Shown here piece by piece: positions 36,599 to 44,772 of a stretch of 64,000 bases of DNA (position 1 is its first letter; each line of letters begins with the position of its first letter). A model generated the notes under the pieces. That model searched no databases. It saw only the letters and a program-made list of their open reading frames with translations, and was not told the origin of the DNA. A program made the translations under genes and the position numbers. The DNA is taken from NCBI GenBank assembly GCA_002320245.1, contig DCKD01000078.1, positions 1 through 64,000 on the forward strand. Reading direction: 5' to 3'. This stretch comes from Lachnospiraceae bacterium UBA1683. GTDB taxonomy: Bacteria; Bacillota; Clostridia; Lachnospirales; Lachnospiraceae.

Positions 36599-37484
36599 GA
36601 GTATCACCTACTTTCATATTAATCAGTGCCAGAACCGCAACCATGATAAACACTATAAATGCCATCGCTGATGCATAACCAAAATTCGGCACATTCATGA
36701 AACATGTATTGTAAATATAATGTGACATTGTAATAGTGGAATTTGCCGGGCCGCCCTTCGTCAAGTTAACAGACTCATCAAACAACTGCAATGTGCCGTT
36801 AATTGACATAATAAATGTCATGATAATCGTTGGTTTCAACAGAGGAACCGTAATTTTCCAAAATGTTTTCCAGCCATTTGCGCCGTCAATCTTTGCCGCC
36901 TCATATACGGAATACTCTATATTCTGTAATCCTGCCAGATAAAATACCATATTATAACCTGTCCATCTCCATATCAGGGCAAGAATAATAACAATCTTAG
37001 CACTTGTGGAATTTCCAAGGAAATTGTATCCTGTGTTCAGAATGTGAAGTTTAATTAACACATTATTAATCAAACCATCCTGAGCAAACAGACACCTGAA
37101 AATCAGTGCATAAGAAACAAGTGATGTCGCACACGGCAAGAACACACAGGTACGGAAAACCCCTTTCAGTCTCAGGTCTTTGTTATTCAGCAACTGTGCC
37201 AGCAATATTGCTAAGATCAACATAATCGGAACCTGAATAATCAGATACAGAAATGTATTTATAATGGATTGCTGGAATACTTTATCGGAAAGTATTCTTG
37301 CGTAGTTGCTAAATCCAACAATTTTCATATTTGCGCCCGTTCCTGTCTGTAAGGACAAGATAAAAGCCCGAATCATCGGGTAAAAACTCATAATGGCTAT
37401 CAATATGGTCGCCGGTGCCAGAAATGCCCAGCCGGCCGCCCTCTGTTTCGCCACAAGGCTCATACCTTTTTTCTTTGAGATCAC
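36591..37484 (-). CDS. ABC sugar permease, MalF type
   Basis: Second membrane subunit of the CUT1 importer, 297 residues, six helices, with the EAA loop YEAAKIDGANGWKTFWKITVPLL. The start is the GTG of VISKKKGMS, seven bases after AAGGAGG; the open frame continues 20 codons back without a site. Lies between the binding lipoprotein and the MalG-type partner. No ATP-binding subunit is encoded in the cluster, as is common for Firmicute CUT1 systems that share an MsmX-like ATPase. Confidence 0.92.
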   Translation of the reverse strand: MISKKKGMSLVAKQRAAGWAFLAPATILIAIMSFYPMIRAFILSLQTGTGANMKIVGFSNYARILSDKVFQQSIINTFLYLIIQVPIMLILAILLAQLLNNKDLRLKGVFRTCVFLPCATSLVSYALIFRCLFAQDGLINNVLIKLHILNTGYNFLGNSTSAKIVIILALIWRWTGYNMVFYLAGLQNIEYSVYEAAKIDGANGWKTFWKITVPLLKPTIIMTFIMSINGTLQLFDESVNLTKGGPANSTITMSHYIYNTCFMNVPNFGYASAMAFIVFIMVAVLALINMKVGDTRD

Positions 37485-37592
37485 CCCAATCCCTCCTTTT
37501 TCATTCTCCGGAAACATCATAGAATATTTACGGGGAACCACCATCAGTTCCCCGTCTATGATGAACCTTTTACAAACGACATCCCGCCGGTA

Positions 37593-38903
37593 TTATTCAG
37601 TCATCTTGAATTCTAATGTTTTCTGGGCTTCCTTAAGGGCTGCATCCTTATCTGCCCCATCTACAATATTTCCAACAGCCGTATTAATACATTCACGCGA
37701 CTCATAATGATACGGAGTACTCGTGAACTCAGGGATATGTGATGAATACTCAACAATTGTTGAGAAAATTGGCTGATTGTTAAAGAATTCATTTGGCTCG
37801 TTATAAACTTCTGACTCTCCTGCCGGCAGATAACAGGAAATAGCCCCTGTTTCCGGAAGGATTGAATCATAAAATTCTGTGCTGGAACCGAATGTACTTG
37901 CCAGGAAATCCATAGCCAGTTCTTTATTCTTGCAATTTGATGTAATATACCATGAAGAACCACCGTTGTTTGCATAGTTTGTAGCTGTATCTATGCCATC
38001 AACTTTTGGCATTGTAGTAATCTCCCACAGTCCCTTCTGATCTTCAGTTGACATCAAAGTAGCCGTAATCCAATTACCATTGATTACACCTGCAGTCTGA
38101 CCGGTTGTAATCGTCTGAACATATTCGTCCCAGTTATTTATAAGCTTTACAACGTCCTTTTCAATCATCTCCGCATAAAGGTCAACACACTTCTCGACTA
38201 CTTCATTTCCTACAATAAATGCATTGCCATCTTCATCAACAAGATTTGCGCCACAGGACTGAATCATCATCATCATCAAATCTCCGTCTGTTGCCTGATT
38301 CATCAACAGATACTTTCCTGTCTTCTCATGTACGTCTTGTCCGATTTCCATGAATCTGGACCATGTAATATCTGTCAGATCATCAATTGTATATCCCGCC
38401 TCCGCAAGAATATCCGTACGATAACATGCGATAACAGCACCATTATCGAACGGAACTCCATAATGTTTTCCGTCCAGCATGGAATATGCCTGTTTCAATT
38501 CTCCAAAATCTTCCCATGTGACATCCATATCGCTCAAATCTGTGAACGCATCCGGATAACTCTTTAAATATTTCTGATAACTGTTATCCTGCATCAATAC
38601 GATATCCGGCATTGTACTGTAATCTCCGGCATTAGCACAGGTTGTAAGCTTTGTCTGACAGTCATCAGAACCTGTTTCAATAATCTCAACTTCAAATCCT
38701 TCATGGTCCTTCGCATATTCATCTGCGGCCATCTGCATGGATTTGATGTTGAATGTCTGATCCCATGCCCATACAGTTAGTTTGTTACTGTCTGCCGAAG
38801 AACCGGAATCACCTGAATCTGCTTTCTTTCCTCCGCCTCCGCAAGCAACAAGCGACATTGCCACTGTCCCGACAAGCAACACTGAAAGTAACCTCTTTTT
38901 CAT
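37593..38903 (-). CDS. Extracellular sugar-binding lipoprotein of ABC importer
   Basis: 436-residue solute-binding protein. N-terminal MKKRLLSVLLVGTVAMSLVAC is a lipoprotein signal with the lipobox LVAC; a glycine/serine-rich linker follows, then the family-1 binding fold (KLTVWAWDQ at its start). Start set by AAGGAGGG ten bases upstream, inside a longer frame. First gene of the importer, so it is the most strongly transcribed. Ligand not evident, but lactose or galacto-oligosaccharides are likely from the downstream enzymes. Confidence 0.93.
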   Translation of the reverse strand: MKKRLLSVLLVGTVAMSLVACGGGGKKADSGDSGSSADSNKLTVWAWDQTFNIKSMQMAADEYAKDHEGFEVEIIETGSDDCQTKLTTCANAGDYSTMPDIVLMQDNSYQKYLKSYPDAFTDLSDMDVTWEDFGELKQAYSMLDGKHYGVPFDNGAVIACYRTDILAEAGYTIDDLTDITWSRFMEIGQDVHEKTGKYLLMNQATDGDLMMMMIQSCGANLVDEDGNAFIVGNEVVEKCVDLYAEMIEKDVVKLINNWDEYVQTITTGQTAGVINGNWITATLMSTEDQKGLWEITTMPKVDGIDTATNYANNGGSSWYITSNCKNKELAMDFLASTFGSSTEFYDSILPETGAISCYLPAGESEVYNEPNEFFNNQPIFSTIVEYSSHIPEFTSTPYHYESRECINTAVGNIVDGADKDAALKEAQKTLEFKMTE

Positions 38904-38972
38904 AAAAATTCCCTCCTTTTGTAAGAACCAAGCTTGTCTCCTTTTGTTTCTTACTTGTTTGTTCGTGAACCT

Positions 38973-39001
38973 ATTATAGCAAAGGGAATAAAAAAGCAGT
39001 G
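38973..39001 (-). promoter_or_regulatory. Activator-type promoter of the galactoside operon
   Basis: A perfect -10 TATAAT (38973-38978) with, 17 bases upstream, CACTGC, a very poor -35. A weak -35 fits activation by the AraC-family protein encoded just upstream. The 5' untranslated part would be about 60 bases. Confidence 0.55.
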
Positions 39002-39077
39002 TGCAAATTCGCTTATATTCTATGCATTTCCAATCGTTTTTGTGCATTATGTTGTTTTCGACAATTTATATTATTTT

Positions 39078-39611
39078 TTATTGTGCATTATTGCTAATTA
39101 CTTTTTCTGGGTACATCTGTTTCAAAATCTGAAACATCTCCTCATTCAAATCAAGCAGCAGCTTTATCTTTTTTCTGTCTTCCATAATAATCATTGTATA
39201 GTACGGGGTGTCCTCATCATAGGAGGTATAGTCAAATTTCGGAAGTTTTACACTGCCCCCATGCTTTTTATATTTTGCAACCCGTTCATGCCAGCTCGGC
39301 GCAACCACTTCCAAATCTTTCAAATCCATACTGTGCACCTCTTTCCGGTAACGCTTGCCCCAGATAACAGCAACGGAAAACCGAGTGCCTTCCAACGTAT
39401 ATTCGTATTCTTTTTTGCTGAAAATATCATACAGGAAATATAATGCGACAAGCAAAAAGCCCGGAAGCATAAATCCCTGCGAAACTGCAATTCCCAGAAT
39501 AACAAAAAACACCCCAAACACAACCATCACTGTCCGAAGCGCTCCTGTCATCGGTTTTTGCTTTCTCGTAACCTGCTCGACTACTCTATAATTGTACATC
39601 TGATTTACCAT
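39078..39611 (-). CDS. Small membrane protein (DUF6106-like)
   Basis: 177 residues with two adjacent hydrophobic helices around 25-60 (VMVVFGVFFVILGIAVS and FLLVALYFLYDIF) and a soluble C-terminal domain rich in aromatic and charged residues, resembling Lachnospiraceae proteins of unknown function. Its ATG overlaps the stop of the AraC gene by seven bases, so the two are translationally coupled; an ATG four codons later is also possible. Nothing indicates enzymatic activity. Confidence 0.65.
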   Translation of the reverse strand: MVNQMYNYRVVEQVTRKQKPMTGALRTVMVVFGVFFVILGIAVSQGFMLPGFLLVALYFLYDIFSKKEYEYTLEGTRFSVAVIWGKRYRKEVHSMDLKDLEVVAPSWHERVAKYKKHGGSVKLPKFDYTSYDEDTPYYTMIIMEDRKKIKLLLDLNEEMFQILKQMYPEKVISNNAQ

Positions 39612-40546
39612 CCTTCCTCAGAATGAATCTGAAATTTGAAAAGCTGCTGTTCATAATTTTCCGGCCGCTTTCTCCACTCATGCGGAGAGCATCCCGTCAC
39701 CTGTTTAAAATTCCTGTTAAATGTGGAAAGTGTTGTAAATCCACATTTATACGCAATGTCCGCAATCTGCCCATCCGTTGTTTTCAGATAATCACACGCT
39801 GCCTGAACACGGACCAGATTGAGATATTCCATCGGACTCATCTTCATATAATCTGTAAATACCCTCCGGAAATGTGCCTCGCTGATATGACACCAGTCGG
39901 CAAGGTTTTTCACCTTCAGCGGCTCCGTATAATGAAGCGAAATGCGGTCCAGTACCTGTGAGACAACCATCATTACCCTTTTATCATATTCCTCTTCAAT
40001 CGGCGCTTCCTCAAACATACGGTTCTCTCTCGCTATTGTGACAAGAAGAGTCGCAAGAGTCCCTTTTGCCTCTTCCATGAAGAACTCTTCTCTTTTCCTC
40101 ATAATATTCAAGATACTCCGTATTTTGTCTGCAATTTCCGGTGCTTCTTTTGACTGTTTCATGATTGCCCTGGAATAGATTCTCTGAATTATCAGTTCTG
40201 CCTGTTTCGGATTGCCCCGCCAAAGTTCCTGCACAAATCCCTCCACATCAATAAACAGATACTCCCATCGGCTCAGACTTCCCCTGTCACTATTCGTCGT
40301 ATGTGGATAATTTTTTGGAATAATCGTAAATTCTCCACCCTGAAACCGGATGTCTTCTTTCCCCAGTGTTAAGATACCGTTTCCGGAGTAACAGTATCCT
40401 ATCTCCAGATAATTGTGAAAATGTAAATGATCAATTCCCTGTCCGTAAATCTGTATCCATTTTGTCCCAAGCAGCGCCAGTATGGGGCTACCCGTCGGCA
40501 TCTTATAGTACCTGTATTCCATTTTTGGTCTTTGTTTTCTGCCCAT
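39605..40546 (-). CDS. AraC-family transcriptional regulator
   Basis: 313-residue regulator. N-terminal cupin-like sensor (HLHFHNYLEIGYCYSGNG ... PKNYPHTTNS) binds the inducer or senses it; the C-terminal 100 residues hold two helix-turn-helix motifs (VKNLADWCHISEAHFRRVF and IADIAYKCGFTTLSTFNRNFKQ). Start at 40546 by GGGAGAG upstream. It is transcribed toward the importer genes and is the likely sugar-responsive activator of the cluster. Confidence 0.92.
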   Translation of the reverse strand: MGRKQRPKMEYRYYKMPTGSPILALLGTKWIQIYGQGIDHLHFHNYLEIGYCYSGNGILTLGKEDIRFQGGEFTIIPKNYPHTTNSDRGSLSRWEYLFIDVEGFVQELWRGNPKQAELIIQRIYSRAIMKQSKEAPEIADKIRSILNIMRKREEFFMEEAKGTLATLLVTIARENRMFEEAPIEEEYDKRVMMVVSQVLDRISLHYTEPLKVKNLADWCHISEAHFRRVFTDYMKMSPMEYLNLVRVQAACDYLKTTDGQIADIAYKCGFTTLSTFNRNFKQVTGCSPHEWRKRPENYEQQLFKFQIHSEEGW

Positions 40547-40620
40547 ATTCTCTCTCCCGACATCTTTCCCTGTTTTCCGGAGTCCATTGCCGCCTGTAGT
40601 TATTGCAGCCACTGCATTTC

Positions 40621-40672
40621 CAAAAGAACCGGCAGGGCTGCTTGTGATATGCTTGCCGCCTTACCGGTCCTT
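40621..40672 (-). terminator. Terminator after degV
   Basis: On the minus strand AAAGGACCGGTAAGGCGGC pairs with GCAGCCCTGCCGGTTCTTTT around an A-rich loop, ending in TTTT. It separates the DegV series from the AraC gene. Confidence 0.65.
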
Positions 40673-40691
40673 TCTGTTTCTTATTTTGATT

Positions 40692-41558
40692 TTACTCAGC
40701 AAGTGCTTTCTTTGTACAAGTCACAGCCAGTGCCCCCTGTCCGATATGACAGGCGACGCTCAATGATAACGGTGCACACTGAATTTCAAACTGCGGGAAC
40801 TTCTCATGAATCTCTGTCCTCCACGTTTCTGCCTCTTCCGGATTTCCGGTATAAGCCATTCCAAGAATCAGCTCGTCTTCTTTTCCTGCAAACCGTTCTG
40901 TTAAATCAGTCTCAATTGCCTTCAGCATCGTGCGTTTTGCCGCTTTCCAACCGCGGACTTTTGCAAAAGCATCCAGTTTTTCCCCCTGAATCGTCAGCAC
41001 CGGTTTCAAATTCAGCACTGTTCCAAGCGCCGCTGCTGCCGGAGTGATGCGTCCGCCTTTTTTCAGATATTTTAATGTATCTACTGTAATATAAATCGTA
41101 GATTCAAATTTCTCTCTTTCAAGAATCTCTTTAATCTCTTCCGCAGATTTTCCGGAATCACGCAATACCATTGCATCTTTTACAGACTGCTCCTGTGTAA
41201 CAGATATCCGCTGATTATTTACGACAACAACTCTTCCTTCATAATCTTCTGCCAGGGACATTGCCGTTTCACAGGAGCCGCTCAGGCCACTGGACATCGG
41301 AATATAGACAATCTCATCATATTCCTTGAGCAATTCATCCCACATATCCATCACATCGCCCGGCGTCGGCTGTGAAGTAGAAATATCGGCGTCTTCCTGC
41401 AGCTTTTTATAAAATTCATCCTGAGTCAGGGAAATATCTTCCAAAAATAATTCCCCATTGATAAAAAATGGCATCGGGAGGACAGTAACTCCCAGCTCTT
41501 TTCCCTCTGCCTGCGTAATTCCGCTGTTGCTGTCTGTTACAATCGCTATTTTACTCAT
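40692..41558 (-). CDS. DegV-family fatty-acid-binding protein
   Basis: 288 residues, two-domain DegV fold: N-terminal IAIVTDSNSGIT, then IPMSSGLSGSCETA and the C-terminal LKYLKKGGRITPAAAALGTVLNLKPVLTIQGEKLDAFAKVRG, the family hallmark. DegV/FakB proteins bind a fatty acid and present it to FakA kinase; no fakA is in the window. It lies 14 bases after a UPF0210 gene, in one operon with that and an ACT-domain gene. Ligand specificity cannot be read. Confidence 0.9.
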   Translation of the reverse strand: MSKIAIVTDSNSGITQAEGKELGVTVLPMPFFINGELFLEDISLTQDEFYKKLQEDADISTSQPTPGDVMDMWDELLKEYDEIVYIPMSSGLSGSCETAMSLAEDYEGRVVVVNNQRISVTQEQSVKDAMVLRDSGKSAEEIKEILEREKFESTIYITVDTLKYLKKGGRITPAAAALGTVLNLKPVLTIQGEKLDAFAKVRGWKAAKRTMLKAIETDLTERFAGKEDELILGMAYTGNPEEAETWRTEIHEKFPQFEIQCAPLSLSVACHIGQGALAVTCTKKALAE

Positions 41559-41572
41559 TCTTATCTTTCCCC

Positions 41573-42937
41573 TTAGTTCTTGAAACTGTGAATTGGTGCC
41601 GGAATTCTTCCTTCTCTGCTGATAAATGCCTCACATCCAAATTCATTGACCGGCATAATCGGCGCATATCCTAAAAGTCCGCCAAACTCTGCTGTGTCTC
41701 CCACATCTTTTCCGATAACCGGAATCAGGCGGACTGCCGTTGTCTTCTGGTTGACCATGCCGATTGCCATCTCATCGGCAATCATGCCGGAAATTGTGCT
41801 TGCACTTGTCTTTCCAGGAATTGCAATCATATCCAGACCTACAGAGCAGACACATGTCATTGCCTCTAATTTTTCCATTGTCAGGGAGCCTGCATTCACA
41901 GCGTCAATCATGCCCTGATCTTCACTGACCGGGATGAACGCACCGCTCAGTCCACCGACATAAGAAGATGCCATCACGCCGCCCTTCTTCACCTGATCAT
42001 TCAGCATGGCAAGTGCAGCCGTTGTTCCCGGGGCACCGACTCTTTCCAATCCGATTTCTTCCAGAATCTCAGCTACGCTGTCACCGATAGCAGGGGTCGG
42101 GGCCAATGACAAATCGATAATCCCAAACGGGATTCCAAGACGTCTGGATGCCTCTCCTGCCACAAGCTGGCCGACACGGGTTACCTTGAATGCCGTCTTC
42201 TTGATTGTCTCGCAAAGCTCTTCAAAGCCTTTGCCACGCACTCTTTCCAGAGCCTTCTTCACAACTCCGGGACCGCTGACTCCAACGTTGATAACAGAGT
42301 CTGCTTCTGTCACTCCAAGGAATGCGCCTGCCATAAACGGATTGTCATCCGGTGCATTACAGAATACAACAAGTTTTGCACAGCCGAGAGAATCGTTGTC
42401 TGCCGTCGCTTCTGCTGTGGCTTTTACAACCTCTCCGCACAGACGTACCGCATCCATATTGATGCCGGTCCTTGTAGAGCCAACATTTATAGAACTACAG
42501 ATGCGCTCCGTCTCTGCCAATGCCTGCGGGATGGAACGAATCAGATTCTCCTCGCTCTTTGTCATTCCCTTGGAAACCAGTGCAGAGTATCCGCCGATAA
42601 AATTCACGCCAACCTCTTTTGCCGCACAATCCAAAGTCCTCGCAATTGTCACAAAATCCTCTGGAGTTTTGCATGCCGCACTTCCCACCAGGGAAATCGG
42701 TGTGATGGAAATTCGTTTGTTCACAATCGGGATACCAAACTCTCTCTCTATGTCCTGTCCGGTAGATACCAAATCTTTTGCAACGGTTGTAATCTTCTCA
42801 TAAATCTTACGGTTCAATTCCTCCAGATTCGAATCAATACAGTCCAGCAAACTGATTCCGAGTGTAATTGTCCTCACATCCAGATTTTCATGCTCAATCA
42901 TCTTATTCGTCTCTGATACTTCGTACATATTAATCAT
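41573..42937 (-). CDS. UPF0210 (DUF711) family protein
   Basis: 454 residues, normal for the PFL-like UPF0210 family, whose reaction is unknown. It has repeated glycine-rich loops (VGVSGPGVVKKALERV, SSYVGGLSGAFIPV) and a C-terminal FISREGRIPAPIHSFKN. Typically the ACT protein UPF0237 is encoded immediately before it, as here (52 bases), suggesting an amino-acid-sensing subunit. The ATG has GAGGA ten bases upstream. Confidence 0.88.
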   Translation of the reverse strand: MINMYEVSETNKMIEHENLDVRTITLGISLLDCIDSNLEELNRKIYEKITTVAKDLVSTGQDIEREFGIPIVNKRISITPISLVGSAACKTPEDFVTIARTLDCAAKEVGVNFIGGYSALVSKGMTKSEENLIRSIPQALAETERICSSINVGSTRTGINMDAVRLCGEVVKATAEATADNDSLGCAKLVVFCNAPDDNPFMAGAFLGVTEADSVINVGVSGPGVVKKALERVRGKGFEELCETIKKTAFKVTRVGQLVAGEASRRLGIPFGIIDLSLAPTPAIGDSVAEILEEIGLERVGAPGTTAALAMLNDQVKKGGVMASSYVGGLSGAFIPVSEDQGMIDAVNAGSLTMEKLEAMTCVCSVGLDMIAIPGKTSASTISGMIADEMAIGMVNQKTTAVRLIPVIGKDVGDTAEFGGLLGYAPIMPVNEFGCEAFISREGRIPAPIHSFKN

Positions 42938-42989
42938 ATTGTAATATCCTCACATTCTTGTATCTTTATGTAAACATCACTGCTGCGGC

Positions 42990-43262
42990 TTACAGTCTGT
43001 GCATTTTTTCAAAGATTTCCTCTTTCTGGCAGTGAATGCTTACTCCGATTTCCTCACCGAGTTTTTCCATCTCATCGCAGACTACTTTAAAATCCTTTTT
43101 CATTCCGGATACATCCACAATCATCATCATATTGAAATATCCCTGAATAATTGTCTGCGAAATATCGAGAATATTGATTTCATTGCCCGCAAGGTAGGTA
43201 CATACCTTTGCGATAATTCCTACGGTATCTTTTCCCAATACAGTTACAATACATTTTTTCAT
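42990..43262 (-). CDS. ACT-domain protein (UPF0237)
   Basis: 90-residue single ACT domain (VTVLGKDTVGIIAKVCTYLAGNEINILDISQT), UPF0237 family. ACT domains bind amino acids; this stand-alone form is nearly always paired with the UPF0210 gene that follows. AGGAGG lies upstream. Binding partner and ligand are unknown. Confidence 0.88.
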   Translation of the reverse strand: MKKCIVTVLGKDTVGIIAKVCTYLAGNEINILDISQTIIQGYFNMMMIVDVSGMKKDFKVVCDEMEKLGEEIGVSIHCQKEEIFEKMHRL

Positions 43263-43299
43263 AATCTTCTTCCTCCTGATTTTCTCTTTCGTTATGTAG

Positions 43300-43316
43300 T
43301 TTTGACGCTCTAATCA
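43300..43316. repeat. Solitary end of the TTTTGACGCTCTAATCA element
   Basis: 17 bases identical to the right terminus of the element at 53288-53475, without the left end or interior. Either a remnant of an excised or degraded copy or a separate binding site. Confidence 0.55.
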
Positions 43317-43341
43317 CTTTACTTTATCTGTGATATTTCAC

Positions 43342-44139
43342 TCAGACCTCTATGATTTCAGACACGGTATCGCGTTTTGCAACCCACATATCCAAATCTT
43401 CTCCTTTGAAATCGTTATCCCCAAGGGTTACTTCCAGTTTTACAGTTTCATACGCAAGCCTGGCGTAATTGTTTTCCTTACTTAAATGTCCGAGGACGAT
43501 ATGTTTCAAATTATCATGTAGTATATCACAAAGCAGCCGACCTGACAATTCATTCGACAAATGCCCTTTATCCCCAAGTATTCTCCGCTTCAGCGGGTAT
43601 GGGTATGCACCTACTTCCAGCATGTGAATATCATGGTTGGCCTCAAGCAGCACCGCATCCAGCTTTTCCAGCTTTCCCACGATATACTCGTCATACGTTC
43701 CCAAATCAGTTGCAACCGCCATAGATTTCCCGCCATTTTCAAGCCGGTACCCGCATGGTTCATTGGCATCATGTGAGATGCAAAACGGATTGACCCCGAT
43801 ATCCCCTAGCGTAAAGGTTTCGTCGGTGTGGATTGGGTGTAAAAGCCCTTCCGGCATTTTTCCAAGACCAGAGTATTCTCTGATGCCACGAATCGTTCCC
43901 GGAGTTGCATAAATCGGAACCGCATATTTTCTGCTGAACACACCCAACCCCTGAATATGGTCAGAATGCTCATGCGTCACCAGAATCCCATTCAGCTCTT
44001 CGCCTTTGATTTCCAGTTTCTTCAGCCCTTCTTCAATTCGTTTCTTGCTGATGCCTGTATCAACCAGCAAGTGGGTATCCTCACTCCCCACATAAATACA
44101 GTTGCCACTGCTGCCACTGGCAATGCTGCACATCCTCAT
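43342..44139 (-). CDS. WalJ/YycJ-like MBL-fold exonuclease
   Basis: MBL-fold protein of about 266 residues. SIASGSSGNCIYV and VTHEHSDHIQGL (HxHxDH) open the metal site, and SHDANEPCG, LEANHDIHML and VLGHLSKENN follow, the pattern of YycJ/WalJ proteins, which are double-stranded-DNA 5' exonucleases. It starts at 44139: AGGAG is upstream and the ATG overlaps the coaE stop as ATGA. Outside the usual walRK cluster here. Exonuclease activity is by family. Confidence 0.85.
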   Translation of the reverse strand: MRMCSIASGSSGNCIYVGSEDTHLLVDTGISKKRIEEGLKKLEIKGEELNGILVTHEHSDHIQGLGVFSRKYAVPIYATPGTIRGIREYSGLGKMPEGLLHPIHTDETFTLGDIGVNPFCISHDANEPCGYRLENGGKSMAVATDLGTYDEYIVGKLEKLDAVLLEANHDIHMLEVGAYPYPLKRRILGDKGHLSNELSGRLLCDILHDNLKHIVLGHLSKENNYARLAYETVKLEVTLGDNDFKGEDLDMWVAKRDTVSEIIEV

Positions 44140-44717
44140 AACAATTCTCCTATCTGTTCCTTTGTATTTTCGAATGTCCCGCTGTTGTCTATCACTTTGG
44201 AACATATGTTTCGAAATGCTTCTTCACCCGGCTGCGATGCAATCATCCGGTCAATCCGCTCATCACTGTACCCGCGGGATACTTTCAGACGCTCCCGCCG
44301 CACAGACTCTTTCGTATAAATATACCACATTTCTTCGCAAATGTCTTCATATCCTGCCGTCGGAAGAATAGCAGATTCAATCACAAATAATTTTGTACCG
44401 TTTTTCTTGCTGTCAGCAATCTGCCGCAGAACCTGCCGCCTGACCTCCGGATGGACGGCCGCATTCAACTGCATCAGTTTCTGCACGTCGCCAAACACCA
44501 TCCTGCTAAGCTCCTGCCGGTCAAGTTCTCCGTCCGCGCCAACCACCGACGGGCCAAACATCCCTGCAATCCGTTCAAAGCAAGGTTCTCCTGCCCGCTG
44601 CAGCTCCTTCGCCACCTCATCAAGCTGACAGATTACCGCTCCATATGCTTCCTGCAAATGCTTCAGTACCCGACTCTTACCGGAACCGACACCGCCGGTA
44701 ATTCCGATGACTCTCAT
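44136..44717 (-). CDS. coaE: Dephospho-CoA kinase
   Basis: Last step of coenzyme A synthesis, phosphorylating dephospho-CoA. About 193 residues from MRVIGITGGVGSGKS, whose GGVGSGKS is the P-loop; the acceptor-binding QLDEVAKELQ and LKVSRGYSDERIDRMIASQ lid are present. MRVIG matches the family N-terminus; the frame also opens with GTG at 44735 and ATG at 44732, so the start may be up to six codons earlier. Lies between polA and walJ-like gene, overlapping the latter by ATGA. Confidence 0.93.
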   Translation of the reverse strand: MRVIGITGGVGSGKSRVLKHLQEAYGAVICQLDEVAKELQRAGEPCFERIAGMFGPSVVGADGELDRQELSRMVFGDVQKLMQLNAAVHPEVRRQVLRQIADSKKNGTKLFVIESAILPTAGYEDICEEMWYIYTKESVRRERLKVSRGYSDERIDRMIASQPGEEAFRNICSKVIDNSGTFENTKEQIGELL

Positions 44718-44772
44718 CTGTTCCTTTTCCATCACTTCGCCCCATAACCGTTTAATTCTTCCTGCATTCCTA

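Noticed and set aside
42006..42803. 265-codon plus-strand frame opposite the UPF0210 gene
   Set aside because: A mirror of a conserved coding strand, low-complexity serine/proline/alanine-rich translation, no initiation site.
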